Assembly (NCBI GenBank): GCA_051414805.1 | Contig: CP166702.1 | Coordinates: 3,410,001 to 3,474,000 of the forward strand | From: Xenophilus sp003671765 | GTDB lineage: Bacteria; Pseudomonadota; Gammaproteobacteria; Burkholderiales; Burkholderiaceae_C | Length of the DNA stretch: 64,000 nucleotides | Reading direction: 5' to 3' | In this document: in pieces, positions 8,290 to 17,790 of the stretch | Layout: each line of letters begins with the position of its first letter | Numbering within the stretch: the stretch's first letter is position 1 | Notes under the pieces: generated by a model | The model's database searches: none | The model's input: the letters and a program-made list of their open reading frames with translations, nothing else | What the model was told of the DNA's origin: nothing | Translations under genes and position numbers: made by a program

Positions 8290-8913
8290 ATGGACACCCC
8301 CCACCCCGCCGTGCGCCCCACGCTGAGCCACAGCCGCTTCGAAGACGTGCAGGCCGTGCTCGCCGGCACGCTCTTCGTCGCCATGGCGATGGTGGTGTTC
8401 GGCCAGGCCGGCCTGCTGACGGGCGGCACGGCGGGGGCGGCCTTCCTGCTGCACTACGCCACCGGCATCGGCTTCGGCCCCCTCTTCTTCGTGGTCAACC
8501 TGCCCTTCTACTGGTTCGCCTGGCGCCAGATGGGGCGCGAGTTCACGCTCAAGACCTTCGCGGCCATCGCGCTGCTGTCGGTCATGACCGCTCTGGCGCC
8601 ACGCTTCATCGCCATCCAGTCGCTGCACCCCGCCTTCGCGGCCGTCTTCGGCGGATTGATGCTGGGCACGGGCTGCCTGTTCCTGGCGCGGCACCGGGCG
8701 AGCCTGGGCGGCGCGACCATCCTGGCGTTGTACCTGCAGGAGCGCCGCGGCTGGCGGGCCGGCAAGGTGCAGCTGGCCATCGACTGCACGGTGGTGGTGC
8801 TGGCGCTCTTCGTGGTCGAGCCGGCGCGGGTGGGCTGGTCGGTCCTGGGCGCCGTGGTCATGGGCGGCTTTCTCGGGATCAACCACAAGCCGGGTCGCTA
8901 CGCCGGCACCTGA
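8290..8913 (+). CDS. YitT-family integral membrane protein
   Basis: Inner-membrane protein of 207 residues. Five hydrophobic segments can be picked out, roughly residues 20-40, 50-72, 80-100, 108-130 and 150-195. The first, AGTLFVAMAMVVFGQAGLLTGGTAG, matches the start of the YitT/DUF161 family, whose transport role is undefined. The start at 8290 (MDTPHPAV) was chosen because upstream in-frame codons lie in the palindromic element and the previous gene. No ribosome binding site stands out. It lies 76 bases after the nucleotidyltransferase gene, and nothing in the context shows its job. Confidence 0.8.
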   Translation: MDTPHPAVRPTLSHSRFEDVQAVLAGTLFVAMAMVVFGQAGLLTGGTAGAAFLLHYATGIGFGPLFFVVNLPFYWFAWRQMGREFTLKTFAAIALLSVMTALAPRFIAIQSLHPAFAAVFGGLMLGTGCLFLARHRASLGGATILALYLQERRGWRAGKVQLAIDCTVVVLALFVVEPARVGWSVLGAVVMGGFLGINHKPGRYAGT

Positions 8914-9057
8914 GCGGCGACGGCGTCACCTGCGCGACTCCGGGCGCCACCTGGCCCCGCCGGATGTGCGCTTGTGCCGTCAGGACGGTAGTTTTGCGGA
9001 TAGAAGCGCAGCGCGCCCGCTGCTATATTGCACCGCAGCAAAACTCACGCGGTCCCC

Positions 9058-10539
9058 ATGCTGTACCAACTCTACGAAGCGCAACGCTCCCTCATGGAGC
9101 CGTTCGCCGACTTCGCGCAGGCTGCCTCCAAGCTCTTCAGTTCCGGCGCGATGTTCAGCCAGATGCCGATGGCGCAGCGCGTGGCGGCCAGCTACGACCT
9201 GATCTACCGGCTGGGCAAGGACTACGAGAAGCCCGAGTTCGACATCAAGACCGTGAAGGTCAACGGCGCCGACGTCGTCATCCACGAGATCGTGGAAATC
9301 GACAAGCCCTTCTGCCAGCTGCGCCGCTTCAAGCGTTTCACCGACGACGAGCAGGTGCTCGAGACGCTGAAGGCGCAACCCGTGGTGCTGATCGTGGCGC
9401 CGCTGTCGGGCCACTACGCCACGCTGCTGCGCGACACCGTGCGCACCATGCTCCAGGGCCACAAGGTCTACATCACCGACTGGAAGAACGCCCGCCTGGT
9501 GCCCCTGTCGGACGGCGAGTTCCACCTCGACGACTACATCAACTACGTGCAGGACTTCATCCGCCACCTGCAGGCCGAGTACGGCAACTGCCACGTGATG
9601 AGCGTGTGCCAGCCCACCGTGCCGGTGCTGGCCGCCATCTCGCTCATGGCCAGCCGCGGCGAGACCACGCCGCTGTCGATGACCATGATGGGCGGCCCCA
9701 TCGACGCCCGCAAGTCGCCCACCGCGGTGAACAACCTGGCGATGAACAAGAGCTTCGAATGGTTCGAGAACAACGTCATCTACCGCGTGCCGCAGGGCTT
9801 CCCCGGTGAAGGGCGGCGCGTGTACCCGGGCTTCCTGCAGCACACCGGCTTCGTGGCCATGAACCCGGACCGCCACGCCAGCAGCCACTACGACTACTTC
9901 AAGGACCTCATCAAGGGCGACGACGCGAGCGCCGAGGCGCACCGCAAGTTCTACGACGAGTACAACGCCGTGCTCGACATGGACGCGGACTACTACCTCG
10001 AGACCATCAAGACCGTGTTCCAGGAGTTCGACCTCGTCAACGGCACCTGGGACGTGAAAAACCCCGAAGGCCAGGTCGAGCGCGTGCGGCCCCAGGACAT
10101 CCGCACCACTGCCCTGCTCACCGTCGAGGGCGAGCTGGACGACATCTCGGGCTCGGGCCAGACGCGCGCCGCGCACGAGCTGTGCACGCAGATTCCCGAA
10201 GGCGAGCATTACGAGGTCAAGGGCGCCGGCCACTACGGCATCTTCAGCGGCCGCCGTTGGCGTGACCTGGTCTACCCGCGCGTGCAGGCCTTCGTCGCCG
10301 CGCACGACGAGCCCCAGGTTCGCACGCGCCGCGTCGAGACGCCGCCGGCCCTGACGGCGGAAGACACGATCAAGGCTGCACCGGCCGCCGCCCGCCCGCG
10401 CGCCGCCGCCCGCAAGGCCACGGCGCAGGCCGCACCGGTCGCCAGCGCCACGCCCGCCCGCAAGGCCGCCGGTTCGCGCAAGCTGGCGCCCACGGCGGCG
10501 CGCAAGGCGTCGGCCACCTCGCGCAAGCCACGCGCCTGA
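9058..10539 (+). CDS. phaZ: Intracellular polyhydroxybutyrate depolymerase with histone-like C-terminal tail
   Basis: Hydrolase that breaks down intracellular PHB granules. The N-terminus MLYQLYEAQRSLMEPF, the lipase-like box MSVCQPTVPVL with the catalytic Cys184, and the GAGHYGIFSG histidine motif near residue 394 match Ralstonia-type PhaZ enzymes, which use Cys-Asp-His. The family is usually about 410-420 residues. This protein has 493 because of a tail from about residue 412 that is almost only Ala, Lys, Arg, Pro, Ser and Thr, like histone H1 or the PhaF tail. Such a tail may bind DNA. The ATG at 9058 begins the homology. A terminator follows. Confidence 0.92.
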   Translation: MLYQLYEAQRSLMEPFADFAQAASKLFSSGAMFSQMPMAQRVAASYDLIYRLGKDYEKPEFDIKTVKVNGADVVIHEIVEIDKPFCQLRRFKRFTDDEQVLETLKAQPVVLIVAPLSGHYATLLRDTVRTMLQGHKVYITDWKNARLVPLSDGEFHLDDYINYVQDFIRHLQAEYGNCHVMSVCQPTVPVLAAISLMASRGETTPLSMTMMGGPIDARKSPTAVNNLAMNKSFEWFENNVIYRVPQGFPGEGRRVYPGFLQHTGFVAMNPDRHASSHYDYFKDLIKGDDASAEAHRKFYDEYNAVLDMDADYYLETIKTVFQEFDLVNGTWDVKNPEGQVERVRPQDIRTTALLTVEGELDDISGSGQTRAAHELCTQIPEGEHYEVKGAGHYGIFSGRRWRDLVYPRVQAFVAAHDEPQVRTRRVETPPALTAEDTIKAAPAAARPRAAARKATAQAAPVASATPARKAAGSRKLAPTAARKASATSRKPRA

Positions 10540-10561
10540 GCGACCGCCGGCCCCGAGAATC

Positions 10562-10586
10562 ACGCCGGCGCCCTGCCGGCGTTTTT
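10562..10586 (+). terminator. Rho-independent terminator after phaZ
   Basis: An 8-bp perfect stem (ACGCCGGC at 10562-10569 with GCCGGCGT at 10575-10582), a 5-base loop and a run of five T (10582-10586) lie 23 bases after the phaZ stop codon and just before the next gene on the same strand. Confidence 0.9.
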
Positions 10587-10608
10587 CATTCTTTCCGACC
10601 CCTTCGCC

Positions 10609-11241
10609 ATGCCTCCCCTCGCCACCCGACTGCTCGACGCCCTGCCGCAGACGCAGTGCACGCGCTGCGGCTATCCCGACTGCGCCGGCTATGCCGAAGC
10701 CATCGCCGCGGGCGGCGCCGGCATCGACCAGTGCCCGCCGGGCGGCGATGAAGGCGTGCGCCGCCTCGCGGCGCTCACGGGGCGGCAAGCCGTCCCGCTG
10801 AACCCCGAATTCGGCACCGAGGGCCCGCGCATGCTGGCCGTGATCGACGAGGCCTGGTGCATCGGCTGCACGCTGTGCCTGGACGCCTGCCCGACCGACG
10901 CCATCGTCGGCATGAACAAGCGCATGCACACCGTCATCGCGCCCCATTGCACCGGATGCGAACTGTGCGTTCCCGTATGCCCCGTGGACTGCATCGCCCT
11001 GGAGAGCGCCACCCCCGGCCGCACGGGCTGGAACGCGTGGTCGGCCGAGCAGGCCGCCGACGCACGCAAACGCTACGAAATTCATAGCGCCCGGCGCCCG
11101 ATGGATGGGCGAGAAGCGCCGATCTCGTCCGAAACCGCGGAGGCGGACGACGCCGACGCTTCGGAGCGCAAGCGCAGCGTGGTCGAGGCTGCCCTCGCCC
11201 GCGCCCGTCAGGCCGCGGCGGCGCGGGTCGGCAAGCCATAG
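10609..11241 (+). CDS. rnfB: RnfB-like electron transport ferredoxin
   Basis: Soluble iron-sulfur protein of 210 residues. The N-terminal four-cysteine module CTRCGYPDCAGYAEA plus a later CPPGG (Fe4-type domain, residues 17-44) is followed by two ferredoxin motifs, CIGCTLCLDACP (near 84-95) and CTGCELCVPVCP (near 114-125), each set for a [4Fe-4S] cluster. It lacks the N-terminal membrane segment of true RnfB, and no other rnf genes are near, so it is probably a stand-alone cytoplasmic electron carrier, common in betaproteobacteria and often named RnfB. Residues 155-173 are encoded by a palindromic repeat element. The C-terminal 50 residues are charged and low in complexity. Confidence 0.88.
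   Translation: MPPLATRLLDALPQTQCTRCGYPDCAGYAEAIAAGGAGIDQCPPGGDEGVRRLAALTGRQAVPLNPEFGTEGPRMLAVIDEAWCIGCTLCLDACPTDAIVGMNKRMHTVIAPHCTGCELCVPVCPVDCIALESATPGRTGWNAWSAEQAADARKRYEIHSARRPMDGREAPISSETAEADDADASERKRSVVEAALARARQAAAARVGKP
11072..11126 (+). repeat. Two-hairpin dispersed element, copy 2 (inside rnfB-like gene)
   Basis: The palindrome is degenerate (GCTACGAAATTCATAGC, 11072-11088) and is followed by an arm with a second hairpin, CGCCC-GATGGAT-GGGCG. The element lies in frame within the RnfB-like coding sequence, after the last ferredoxin motif, and supplies about 18 residues. Confidence 0.65.
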
Positions 11242-11274
11242 CCGGCCGAGCCGTTTCCGTCGTCGGCTACCCGC

Positions 11275-12195
11275 TCAACGCCGTGGCCGGCCGTGCTGCA
11301 CCAGCAGCAGCAGAACGCCCGCCAGCACCACGCCCACCGCGTACCACTCGAAGCGCGTCACGGTCTCGTGGGCGATCCACACGCCCAGCAGCATCGCCAT
11401 CACCGGGTTGACGAAGGTGTAGCTCGACGCCAGGGCCGCCGGCGCCCTCGCCAGCAGCAGCATGTAGGCGTTGAAGGCGACCAGCGAGCCGAACACCACG
11501 AGGTACGCCCATGCCGCCACGGCCACCGGCTGCGGCGGCCACAGCGCGCGCTCCCCGGACAGCGCCGCCAGGCCCATCAGCACCAGCCCGCCGCACACCA
11601 TCTCGCTGGCGAAGCCCATCGCGCCCGGCGCCAGCGGCAGCGCGCGCTGGCTGAGCACGCTGCCCAGCGACCAGCAGACGCACGCGATCGCGATGGCCGC
11701 GAGTCCGGCCGGCGAGGCTTGGAACCCGCTGCCCTGCGTGAGCATGAGCACGCCCACAAGCCCGAGCGCGATGCCCAGCCACTCGAGCGGCGCGGGCCGG
11801 ATGCCCCACAGCAGGTTGAGCAGCGCGATCAGCAGCGGCACCACGGCGATGAACGCCACCACCAGCCCCGAGCCGACCGACACCTCGGCATGGGCCGTGC
11901 CGCCCATGCCACCACCCAGCATCAACGCGCCCACCACCAGCGCGTGGCCCCACTGCCGGCGCGTGGGCCAGGCCGCCCCGCCCCAGCGCATCCACAGCGC
12001 CAGAACCACGCCGGCCAGGAGGAAGCGCGAGCCCATCTGCAGGAAGGGCGGAAAGCTGATCAGCGCGTACTTGATGGCCAGGTAGGTCGAGCCCCAGACC
12101 AGCCAGGTGGCCGCCAGGCACAGCAGGATCAGCGGGGGCAGAGCGCGTCGCGCGTCGACGCGTGCCTGCGAGACGGGTGAAACGAGGCTGGACAT
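11275..12195 (-). CDS. EamA/DMT-family transporter (YedA-like)
   Basis: Inner-membrane drug/metabolite transporter of 306 residues with ten predicted transmembrane segments in two EamA repeats. The first segment, LCLAATWLVWGSTYLAIKYA, carries the WGS(T) motif typical of YedA/RhaT-like members. Members of this group export amino acids or related compounds. It is divergent from an Lrp-family regulator 122 bases away, a common exporter-regulator pairing, which suggests amino-acid export under Lrp control. A start at 12195 (MSSLVSP) is chosen; an ATG at 12267 would intrude into the control region. It converges on the RnfB-like gene with a 33-base gap. Confidence 0.88.
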   Translation of the reverse strand: MSSLVSPVSQARVDARRALPPLILLCLAATWLVWGSTYLAIKYALISFPPFLQMGSRFLLAGVVLALWMRWGGAAWPTRRQWGHALVVGALMLGGGMGGTAHAEVSVGSGLVVAFIAVVPLLIALLNLLWGIRPAPLEWLGIALGLVGVLMLTQGSGFQASPAGLAAIAIACVCWSLGSVLSQRALPLAPGAMGFASEMVCGGLVLMGLAALSGERALWPPQPVAVAAWAYLVVFGSLVAFNAYMLLLARAPAALASSYTFVNPVMAMLLGVWIAHETVTRFEWYAVGVVLAGVLLLLVQHGRPRR

Positions 12196-12317
12196 AGGCG
12201 CGGCTTTCGGGAGCGGGTTTCGGGAATCGTTCGCTCCATGGTATGAAGGCCCCTGGCGGCCAGCCATGGGTGTTTCATCGTCATGAGCCCGTTTCGCCGT
12301 CGAATCGAAGGACTTTC

Positions 12318-12815
12318 ATGAATGCCACCTTGAACCCGCCACTGGACGCCTACGACACCCGCATCCTGGCCGAACTGCAGGCCGACGCACGCCTGTCGAT
12401 GGCGGAGCTGGGCCGTCGCGTGCACCTGAGCCAGCCCGCCGTGACCGAGCGTGTGAAGAAGCTGGAAGCCGCCGGCGTCATCAGCGGCTACCGCGCCACC
12501 GTCGACCTGGGTCGCCTGGGCTACGGCATCCGGGCCATCATCCGCGTCGGCCGCGCGGATTACGCACGCGTCGTGAAGCTGATCCAGCAGACGCCGGAAT
12601 GCGTGAACGCGTACAACGTGACCGGCGACGACAGCTGGATCCTCGAGATCGCCGTCATCGACGTGGCGCACCTCGACGCCGTGGTCACCAAGTTCTGCAT
12701 CCTCACCGAGACGGCAACGTCCATCATCCTCAACCCCGCGCGCGAACACCAGCCGATGCTGCCGCCGCAGCGGGAAGACGTGAAGCCGCCGATCCGCAAG
12801 GTGCTCAACGCCTGA
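12318..12815 (+). CDS. Lrp/AsnC-family transcription regulator
   Basis: Regulator of 165 residues. An N-terminal AsnC-type helix-turn-helix (residues about 10-70, DAYDTRILAELQADARLS and HLSQPAVTERVKKLEAAG) is followed by the RAM ligand-binding domain (residues 75-150, with the typical VTGDDSWILEIAV). Such proteins usually bind an amino acid and control neighbouring transport or catabolic genes. It is divergent from the EamA exporter, its likely target. The ATG at 12318 has the ribosome binding site GAAGGA. The C-terminus extends about 10 residues past the RAM domain. Confidence 0.92.
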   Translation: MNATLNPPLDAYDTRILAELQADARLSMAELGRRVHLSQPAVTERVKKLEAAGVISGYRATVDLGRLGYGIRAIIRVGRADYARVVKLIQQTPECVNAYNVTGDDSWILEIAVIDVAHLDAVVTKFCILTETATSIILNPAREHQPMLPPQREDVKPPIRKVLNA

Positions 12816-12830
12816 AGCGCGCCGCCGGCC

Positions 12831-13259
12831 CTAGAGGCGGCTGCGCACGTCGGCCGGGATGTCGATGGCGCGATGGGTCTGCAGGTCGGTGAACACCAGC
12901 ACCTGGCGCGACGCCACGCGCAGCGCCTGCCCGCCCCTGCACTCGAGCGCCAGGGTGATCGACCGGGTGCCGGCCCGCTCCACCGCCAGCGACATGGCGA
13001 CCTGCTCGCCCATGCGGCTGACGGCCTTGAAGTCGCATTCCAGGCGAACGATCGGCAGGCCGATGCGGCGTCGCTCGATCATGTCCGCGTAAGGCACCTG
13101 GAGCCCCTCGTTGAACCAGTCCTCCACCAGCTGGTTGAACAGCACCAGGTATTGCGGAAAGAAGACGATGCCCGCCGGGTCGCAATGCGAGAAGCGGATC
13201 GGCACCTGCCGCACGAAGGGCTGCTTCGTCGGCACGTCGCCACTCACCGGGGCGTTCAT
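12831..13259 (-). CDS. Acyl-CoA thioesterase (4HBT / hotdog fold)
   Basis: Hotdog-fold protein of 142 residues. The N-terminal RFSHCDPAGIVFFPQYLVLF contains the aspartate of the 4-hydroxybenzoyl-CoA thioesterase active site (HCDPAGIVFFP). Members hydrolyse aromatic or short acyl-CoA esters in the cytoplasm. Its ATG overlaps the stop codon of the MarR gene (ATGA at 13256-13259), so the two are translationally coupled. It is the last gene of the long catabolic island and could salvage CoA from an aromatic acyl-CoA intermediate. The exact substrate cannot be inferred. Confidence 0.85.
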   Translation of the reverse strand: MNAPVSGDVPTKQPFVRQVPIRFSHCDPAGIVFFPQYLVLFNQLVEDWFNEGLQVPYADMIERRRIGLPIVRLECDFKAVSRMGEQVAMSLAVERAGTRSITLALECRGGQALRVASRQVLVFTDLQTHRAIDIPADVRSRL

Positions 13260-13819
13260 CGTGCGCGCCCCGCGGAATCGGCCGGCGCGAGACCGAGGGT
13301 CTCCGCACGCCGCACCAGGTGGACCCGCAGCTGCCCGAGCTGCTCGTAGAGCGCGTCCTTGCTGCCCTGGGGCAGCCCCTGGAACAGGGCGGCCAGCCAG
13401 CGCTCGTGCTCGCCGGCCATCTCCGAGAACTCCTTGCGCCCCTGCGCCGTCAGGCTCACCCGCCAGGAGCGCCGGTCCTCGGGGTCGTCGATGCGCTGCA
13501 CCAGGCCCTCCTTCACCAGCTGGTCCGTCAGGCCGGTGACGTTGCCCCCGGTGACCATCAGGAAGCGCGACAGCACGCTCATGCGCAACCCGTCCGGGTG
13601 GCGGTCCAGCTGCGCCAGGTAGTCGAAGCGCGGCAGCGTGGTCGAGAAGCGCGCGCGCAGCATCTGCCGGATCTGGCGCTCGATCTGCGTGCTGCAGGCC
13701 AACAGGCGCAGCCAGATCTTGGTGTCGAGGTGGTCGTCGGCCTGCGCGCGCGCTTCGAGGCCGATGTGCGCGTCGCCCAGGGCCTGGACGAGCTTGAAGT
13801 TCTTGGCGTGCGTGGCCAT
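13256..13819 (-). CDS. MarR-family transcription regulator (distal end of the catabolic island)
   Basis: Winged-helix regulator of 187 residues. The MarR DNA-binding region is visible: DYLAQLDRHPDGLRMSVLS, then VTGGNVTGLTDQLVKEGLV and the wing DDPEDRRSWRVSLTAQGR. The N-terminal 40 residues are longer than usual. It is embedded in the operon between an SDR and a thioesterase, overlapping the latter. MarR proteins of aromatic catabolism commonly bind the pathway substrate or its CoA ester and relieve repression. This is one of two MarR genes bounding the island; the other is at 38760. The start at 13819 begins MATHAKNFK. Confidence 0.9.
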   Translation of the reverse strand: MATHAKNFKLVQALGDAHIGLEARAQADDHLDTKIWLRLLACSTQIERQIRQMLRARFSTTLPRFDYLAQLDRHPDGLRMSVLSRFLMVTGGNVTGLTDQLVKEGLVQRIDDPEDRRSWRVSLTAQGRKEFSEMAGEHERWLAALFQGLPQGSKDALYEQLGQLRVHLVRRAETLGLAPADSAGRAR

Positions 13820-13839
13820 GGTGGTGCGCGTGTCCGGCT

Positions 13840-14619
13840 TCAGGTGACTTCGCCGCCGCTCACCGACACGGACTGGCCGGTGACGGCGCCCGCACGCTCG
13901 CCGCAGAGCCACGCCACCGCATCGGCCACTTCCAGCGGCTGCACCAGTCGGCGCTGCGGGTTGGCCTTGACGAATTCGGCGCGCGCCTGCTCGGCGCTGC
14001 GATCGGTCTTGGCCACCACCCGCTCGATGCTCTCGCGCACGATGTCGGTCTCGGTGTAGCCGGGGCACACGGCGTTGACGGTCACGCCCTTGGTCGCGAG
14101 CTCGAGCGCCAGGGAGCGCGTGAGGCCGATCACGCCGTGCTTGGCGGCGCAGTAGGCCGAGACGTAGGCATAGCCCACCTGCCCCGCCGTGCTGGCGATG
14201 TTCACGACACGGCCCCAGCCGGATTCGAGCATGTCGGGCAACGCCGCCTGGGTACAGACCATCGTCCCGGTGAGGTTGACGTCGAGCATGCGCCGCCACA
14301 GCGCCGCGTCCATCTTCAGGAAGGGCGCGCTCTCGGCCGCCCCCGCGTTGTTGACCAGCACCTGCACGGTGCCGAAGCGTCGCGTGGCATCGGCGAGCGC
14401 CGCGGCCACCTGGTCGGCATCCGACACGTCGGCCGCCACCGCGTGAAAGCGCTCGGGGTCCGCCGCGACCAGCGCGGCCAGCTTCTCGCGCCGCCGCCCC
14501 AGCACGGTCACGTGCATGCCGTCGGCCGCGAGGCGTTGCGCCACCGCGGCGCCGATGCCGGTGCCGCCACCGGTCACGAGGGCGTGCCGCCGGGCGTTCG
14601 TCCTGTTTTCCATGTTCAT
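13840..14619 (-). CDS. Short-chain dehydrogenase/reductase (3-hydroxyacyl-CoA dehydrogenase-like)
   Basis: Classical SDR of 259 residues. It has the cofactor motif VTGGGTGIGAAVAQRL (TGxxxGxG), NNAG, the catalytic serine in VVNIASTAGQVGY and the pair YxxxK in SAYCAAKHGVIGL. The arrangement fits an NAD(P)-dependent alcohol or 3-hydroxyacyl-CoA dehydrogenase. It follows a second SDR by 51 bases and precedes the MarR gene by 20 bases. Within the island it probably oxidises a hydroxyl group on a side-chain intermediate, but this is inference. The sequence gives no safe cofactor preference. Confidence 0.88.
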   Translation of the reverse strand: MNMENRTNARRHALVTGGGTGIGAAVAQRLAADGMHVTVLGRRREKLAALVAADPERFHAVAADVSDADQVAAALADATRRFGTVQVLVNNAGAAESAPFLKMDAALWRRMLDVNLTGTMVCTQAALPDMLESGWGRVVNIASTAGQVGYAYVSAYCAAKHGVIGLTRSLALELATKGVTVNAVCPGYTETDIVRESIERVVAKTDRSAEQARAEFVKANPQRRLVQPLEVADAVAWLCGERAGAVTGQSVSVSGGEVT

Positions 14620-14670
14620 CGTCCAGCCTCTTGCATTTGGTTCTTGGCGGGATGTGGTCCTTGCGCCGTC

Positions 14671-15441
14671 TCAGCGCATCAACCGCCCGCCGTTGACGTC
14701 CAGCGTCGCCCCGGTGACGAAGCCCGCCGCGTCGGACGCCAGGAAAAGCACCGCGCCGCTCACCTCGTCGGGATGCCCGAAGCGGCCGAGCGGGATGCGC
14801 GCGAGGAGTGCATCCCGGCGATCGGCAGCCAGTGCGTCGAGCATGGGCCCTTCGATCGCCGCGGGCGCCACCGCATTGACGGTGATCGCATCGGGCGCGA
14901 ACTCCGCCGCGAAGCTGCGCGTCAACGCCAGGATTCCGGCCTTGGAGGCTGCATAGTGCACCCCCGTGGCCGGGCTCGCCTGCTGGCCCGCCAGCGACGA
15001 GAGATTGACAATGCGCCCGCCGCGTCCGCGTTCGCGCATGTGGCGGCCCACGGTCCTGCATCCCAGGAAGCAGCCGCGCAGGTTCACGGCCATCACCGCG
15101 TCCCATTCCTCCTGCGTGATGTCCCAGAGGGAAGTCGACGCGGTCCGCGCGGCATTGTTGACCAGCACATCCACGCGTCCGAAAGCGTCCACGGCTTCGC
15201 GCAGCAGGCATTCCCAATGCGCCTCGACCGACACGTCCGCCACCACGCCGAGGCTGCCGGCCCCCTCGCCGGCGAGGCGCTGGGCCATCTGAAGGACTTC
15301 GGCATTCGCGTCGCCCAGGACCACCTGCGCACCCGCAGCCGCCAGGGCCCGGGCGATCGACGCGCCAAGGCCCTGGGCGGCGCCGGTCACGATGGCCACG
15401 CGCCCCTTCAATGCGCCCGGCGGCGCGGTGGGAACGGGCAT
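14671..15441 (-). CDS. Short-chain dehydrogenase/reductase
   Basis: Classical SDR of 256 residues: IVTGAAQGLGASIARAL cofactor motif, NNAARTAS (NNAG variant with Ala in place of Gly), catalytic Ser in IVNLSSLAGQ and the YAASK motif. The usual C-terminal end DVNGGRLMR is present. The start at 15441 (MPVPTAPPG) puts the cofactor motif at the expected distance from the N-terminus; 17 bases separate it from the upstream ligase. It belongs to the same transcription unit as the LivHMGF transporter and ligase. Its partner substrate is unknown. Confidence 0.88.
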   Translation of the reverse strand: MPVPTAPPGALKGRVAIVTGAAQGLGASIARALAAAGAQVVLGDANAEVLQMAQRLAGEGAGSLGVVADVSVEAHWECLLREAVDAFGRVDVLVNNAARTASTSLWDITQEEWDAVMAVNLRGCFLGCRTVGRHMRERGRGGRIVNLSSLAGQQASPATGVHYAASKAGILALTRSFAAEFAPDAITVNAVAPAAIEGPMLDALAADRRDALLARIPLGRFGHPDEVSGAVLFLASDAAGFVTGATLDVNGGRLMR

Positions 15442-15458
15442 GCCGCCTGCGTCCAACG

Positions 15459-17049
15459 CTAGCCCCGCTGCGCGCGCGCAGGCGCCGTGCGCTCCCAGGC
15501 GGACGCCGTCACGCCACGCTCGCGCAGCTTGTACTTCTGGACCTTGCCGTTCTCGGTGCGCGGCAGGTCGTCCACGATGTCGAACCAGCGCGGCACCGCG
15601 AAGTACGGCAGGCGGGCCTCGCACCAGGCGGCCAGCTCCTGCGGCGGCGGCGCCAGCCCTTCGCGCAGGATGAGCGCGGCCATCACCTCGTCCTCGGCCA
15701 GTTCGGAGCGCACCGGGTACACGGCCACCGTCGCCACGGCGGGGTGGCTCTGCAGCACCTGCTCCACCTCGAAGGAGGAGATGTTCTCGCCGCGGCGGCG
15801 GATCGCGTCCTTGATGCGGTCCACGAAGCGCAGGGCCCCATCGGGCTCGCGCACCACCCGGTCGCCGGTGTGGAACCACAGGTTGCGCCACGCCTCGACG
15901 GTCTTGTCGGGCATGTTGAAGTAGCCGCTCGCGAAGGCATGCGGCTCACGGGCGCGCAGCAGCAGTTCGCCGGCTTCGCCGTCGGGCAGTTCGGCGTCGT
16001 GCTCATCCGCCACCCGGGCCTCGAAGCCGGGCAGGACCCAGCCCATGACGCCAGCGCGCGGCGAGCCGGGCGCCGTGGCGATGACGAAGTTGGTCTCGGT
16101 CGAGCCGTAGCCTTCGAGCAGGCGCACGCCGGTGCGGGCCGTGAAGGCCTCGCCTGCCTGGCCGGGCACGCCCGGGCCCAGGCCGATGCGCACGCGGTGC
16201 CCGCGCTCGGTCTCGCCCGGAGGCTGCGCGAGCAGGATCGGCACCATGGCCCCCAGCAGGTAGACCACCGTGGCGCCGCAGGCGTGCATGGCGGGCCAGA
16301 AGCCCGATGCCGAGAAGCGGCCTTCGAACACCACCTCGGCGCCCGACAGGCAGGCCTGGGCGAAGGTGTTGAGCGCGTTGATGTGGAACAGCGGCAGCGT
16401 GGTGCACAACACGTCGTCGGCGCGCACGCCCAGCACGCGCAGGCTGTTCACGCCCCACCCGTAGTACTGCGCATGCGGGCACAGCACGCCCTTCGACGGC
16501 CCGGTGGTGCCGGAGGTGTAGAGGATGCCCAGCGTGTCGGCGGGGCCGACGTCGGCAGGTGGCACGTCCTCGCCGGCCGCCGGCCAGGCCGTGGTCGTGA
16601 GGCCCTGCACCTGCGGGATCGGCGCCCGCCCTTCATCCGCCACCACCCAGATGCGTTGCAGCGCGGTGCGCGTGAGATCCGCGGTGGCCAGCCGCGCGAG
16701 GTACTGGCTTTCGATGACGAGCAGCCCGGCCTGGCTGTTGGCCAGGAAGTACTCGATCTGCGGCCCCATCGAGGCGGTGTTGATCGGCACGGCCACCGCG
16801 CCCATCCAGCCGCAGCCGAGGAAGGCCTCGAGGAACTCCGGCCGGTTGCCCGCCAGGATCGCCACGCGGTCGCCACGCTGCACGCCAGCCGCCTGCAGCG
16901 CGCCGGCGCGGCCTGCCGCGCGGGCGGGCAGATCGACATGGCGCCACCGTTGCCCGCCGATGCGAACGGCCGGCCGGTCGCCGAACTGCGCCGCTTGCCG
17001 CGCGAGCATCTGCGGCAGCGTGCGCTGCGGCGGCGCCAGCAGCGCCCCT

Positions 17050-17063
<14 letters not shown>
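15459..17063 (-). CDS. Acyl-CoA ligase (AMP-forming), first copy in the island
   Basis: ANL-superfamily adenylating enzyme of 534 residues that activates a carboxylic acid to its CoA thioester. Motifs are the P-loop LYTSGTTGPSKGV, the A4/A5 region LLEGYGSTETNFV, WFHTGDRVV, and the C-terminal hinge DRIKDAIRRRGENISSFEVE with the catalytic Lys near ENGKVQKYKLRE. The start at 17063 overlaps livF by 14 bases. The neighbours (LivHMGF import and SDRs) indicate an imported aromatic or side-chain acid as substrate. It is most like the CaiC/crotonobetaine-CoA ligase group, but the substrate is not known. Confidence 0.9.

Positions 17064-17786
<723 letters not shown>

Positions 17787-17790
<4 letters not shown>

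Noticed and set aside
8992..9045. GTTTTGCGG...CCGCAGCAAAAC near the phaZ start as a sixth palindromic element
   Set aside because: It lacks the GCTAT...ATAGC core and the second hairpin; it may only be part of the phaZ promoter region.
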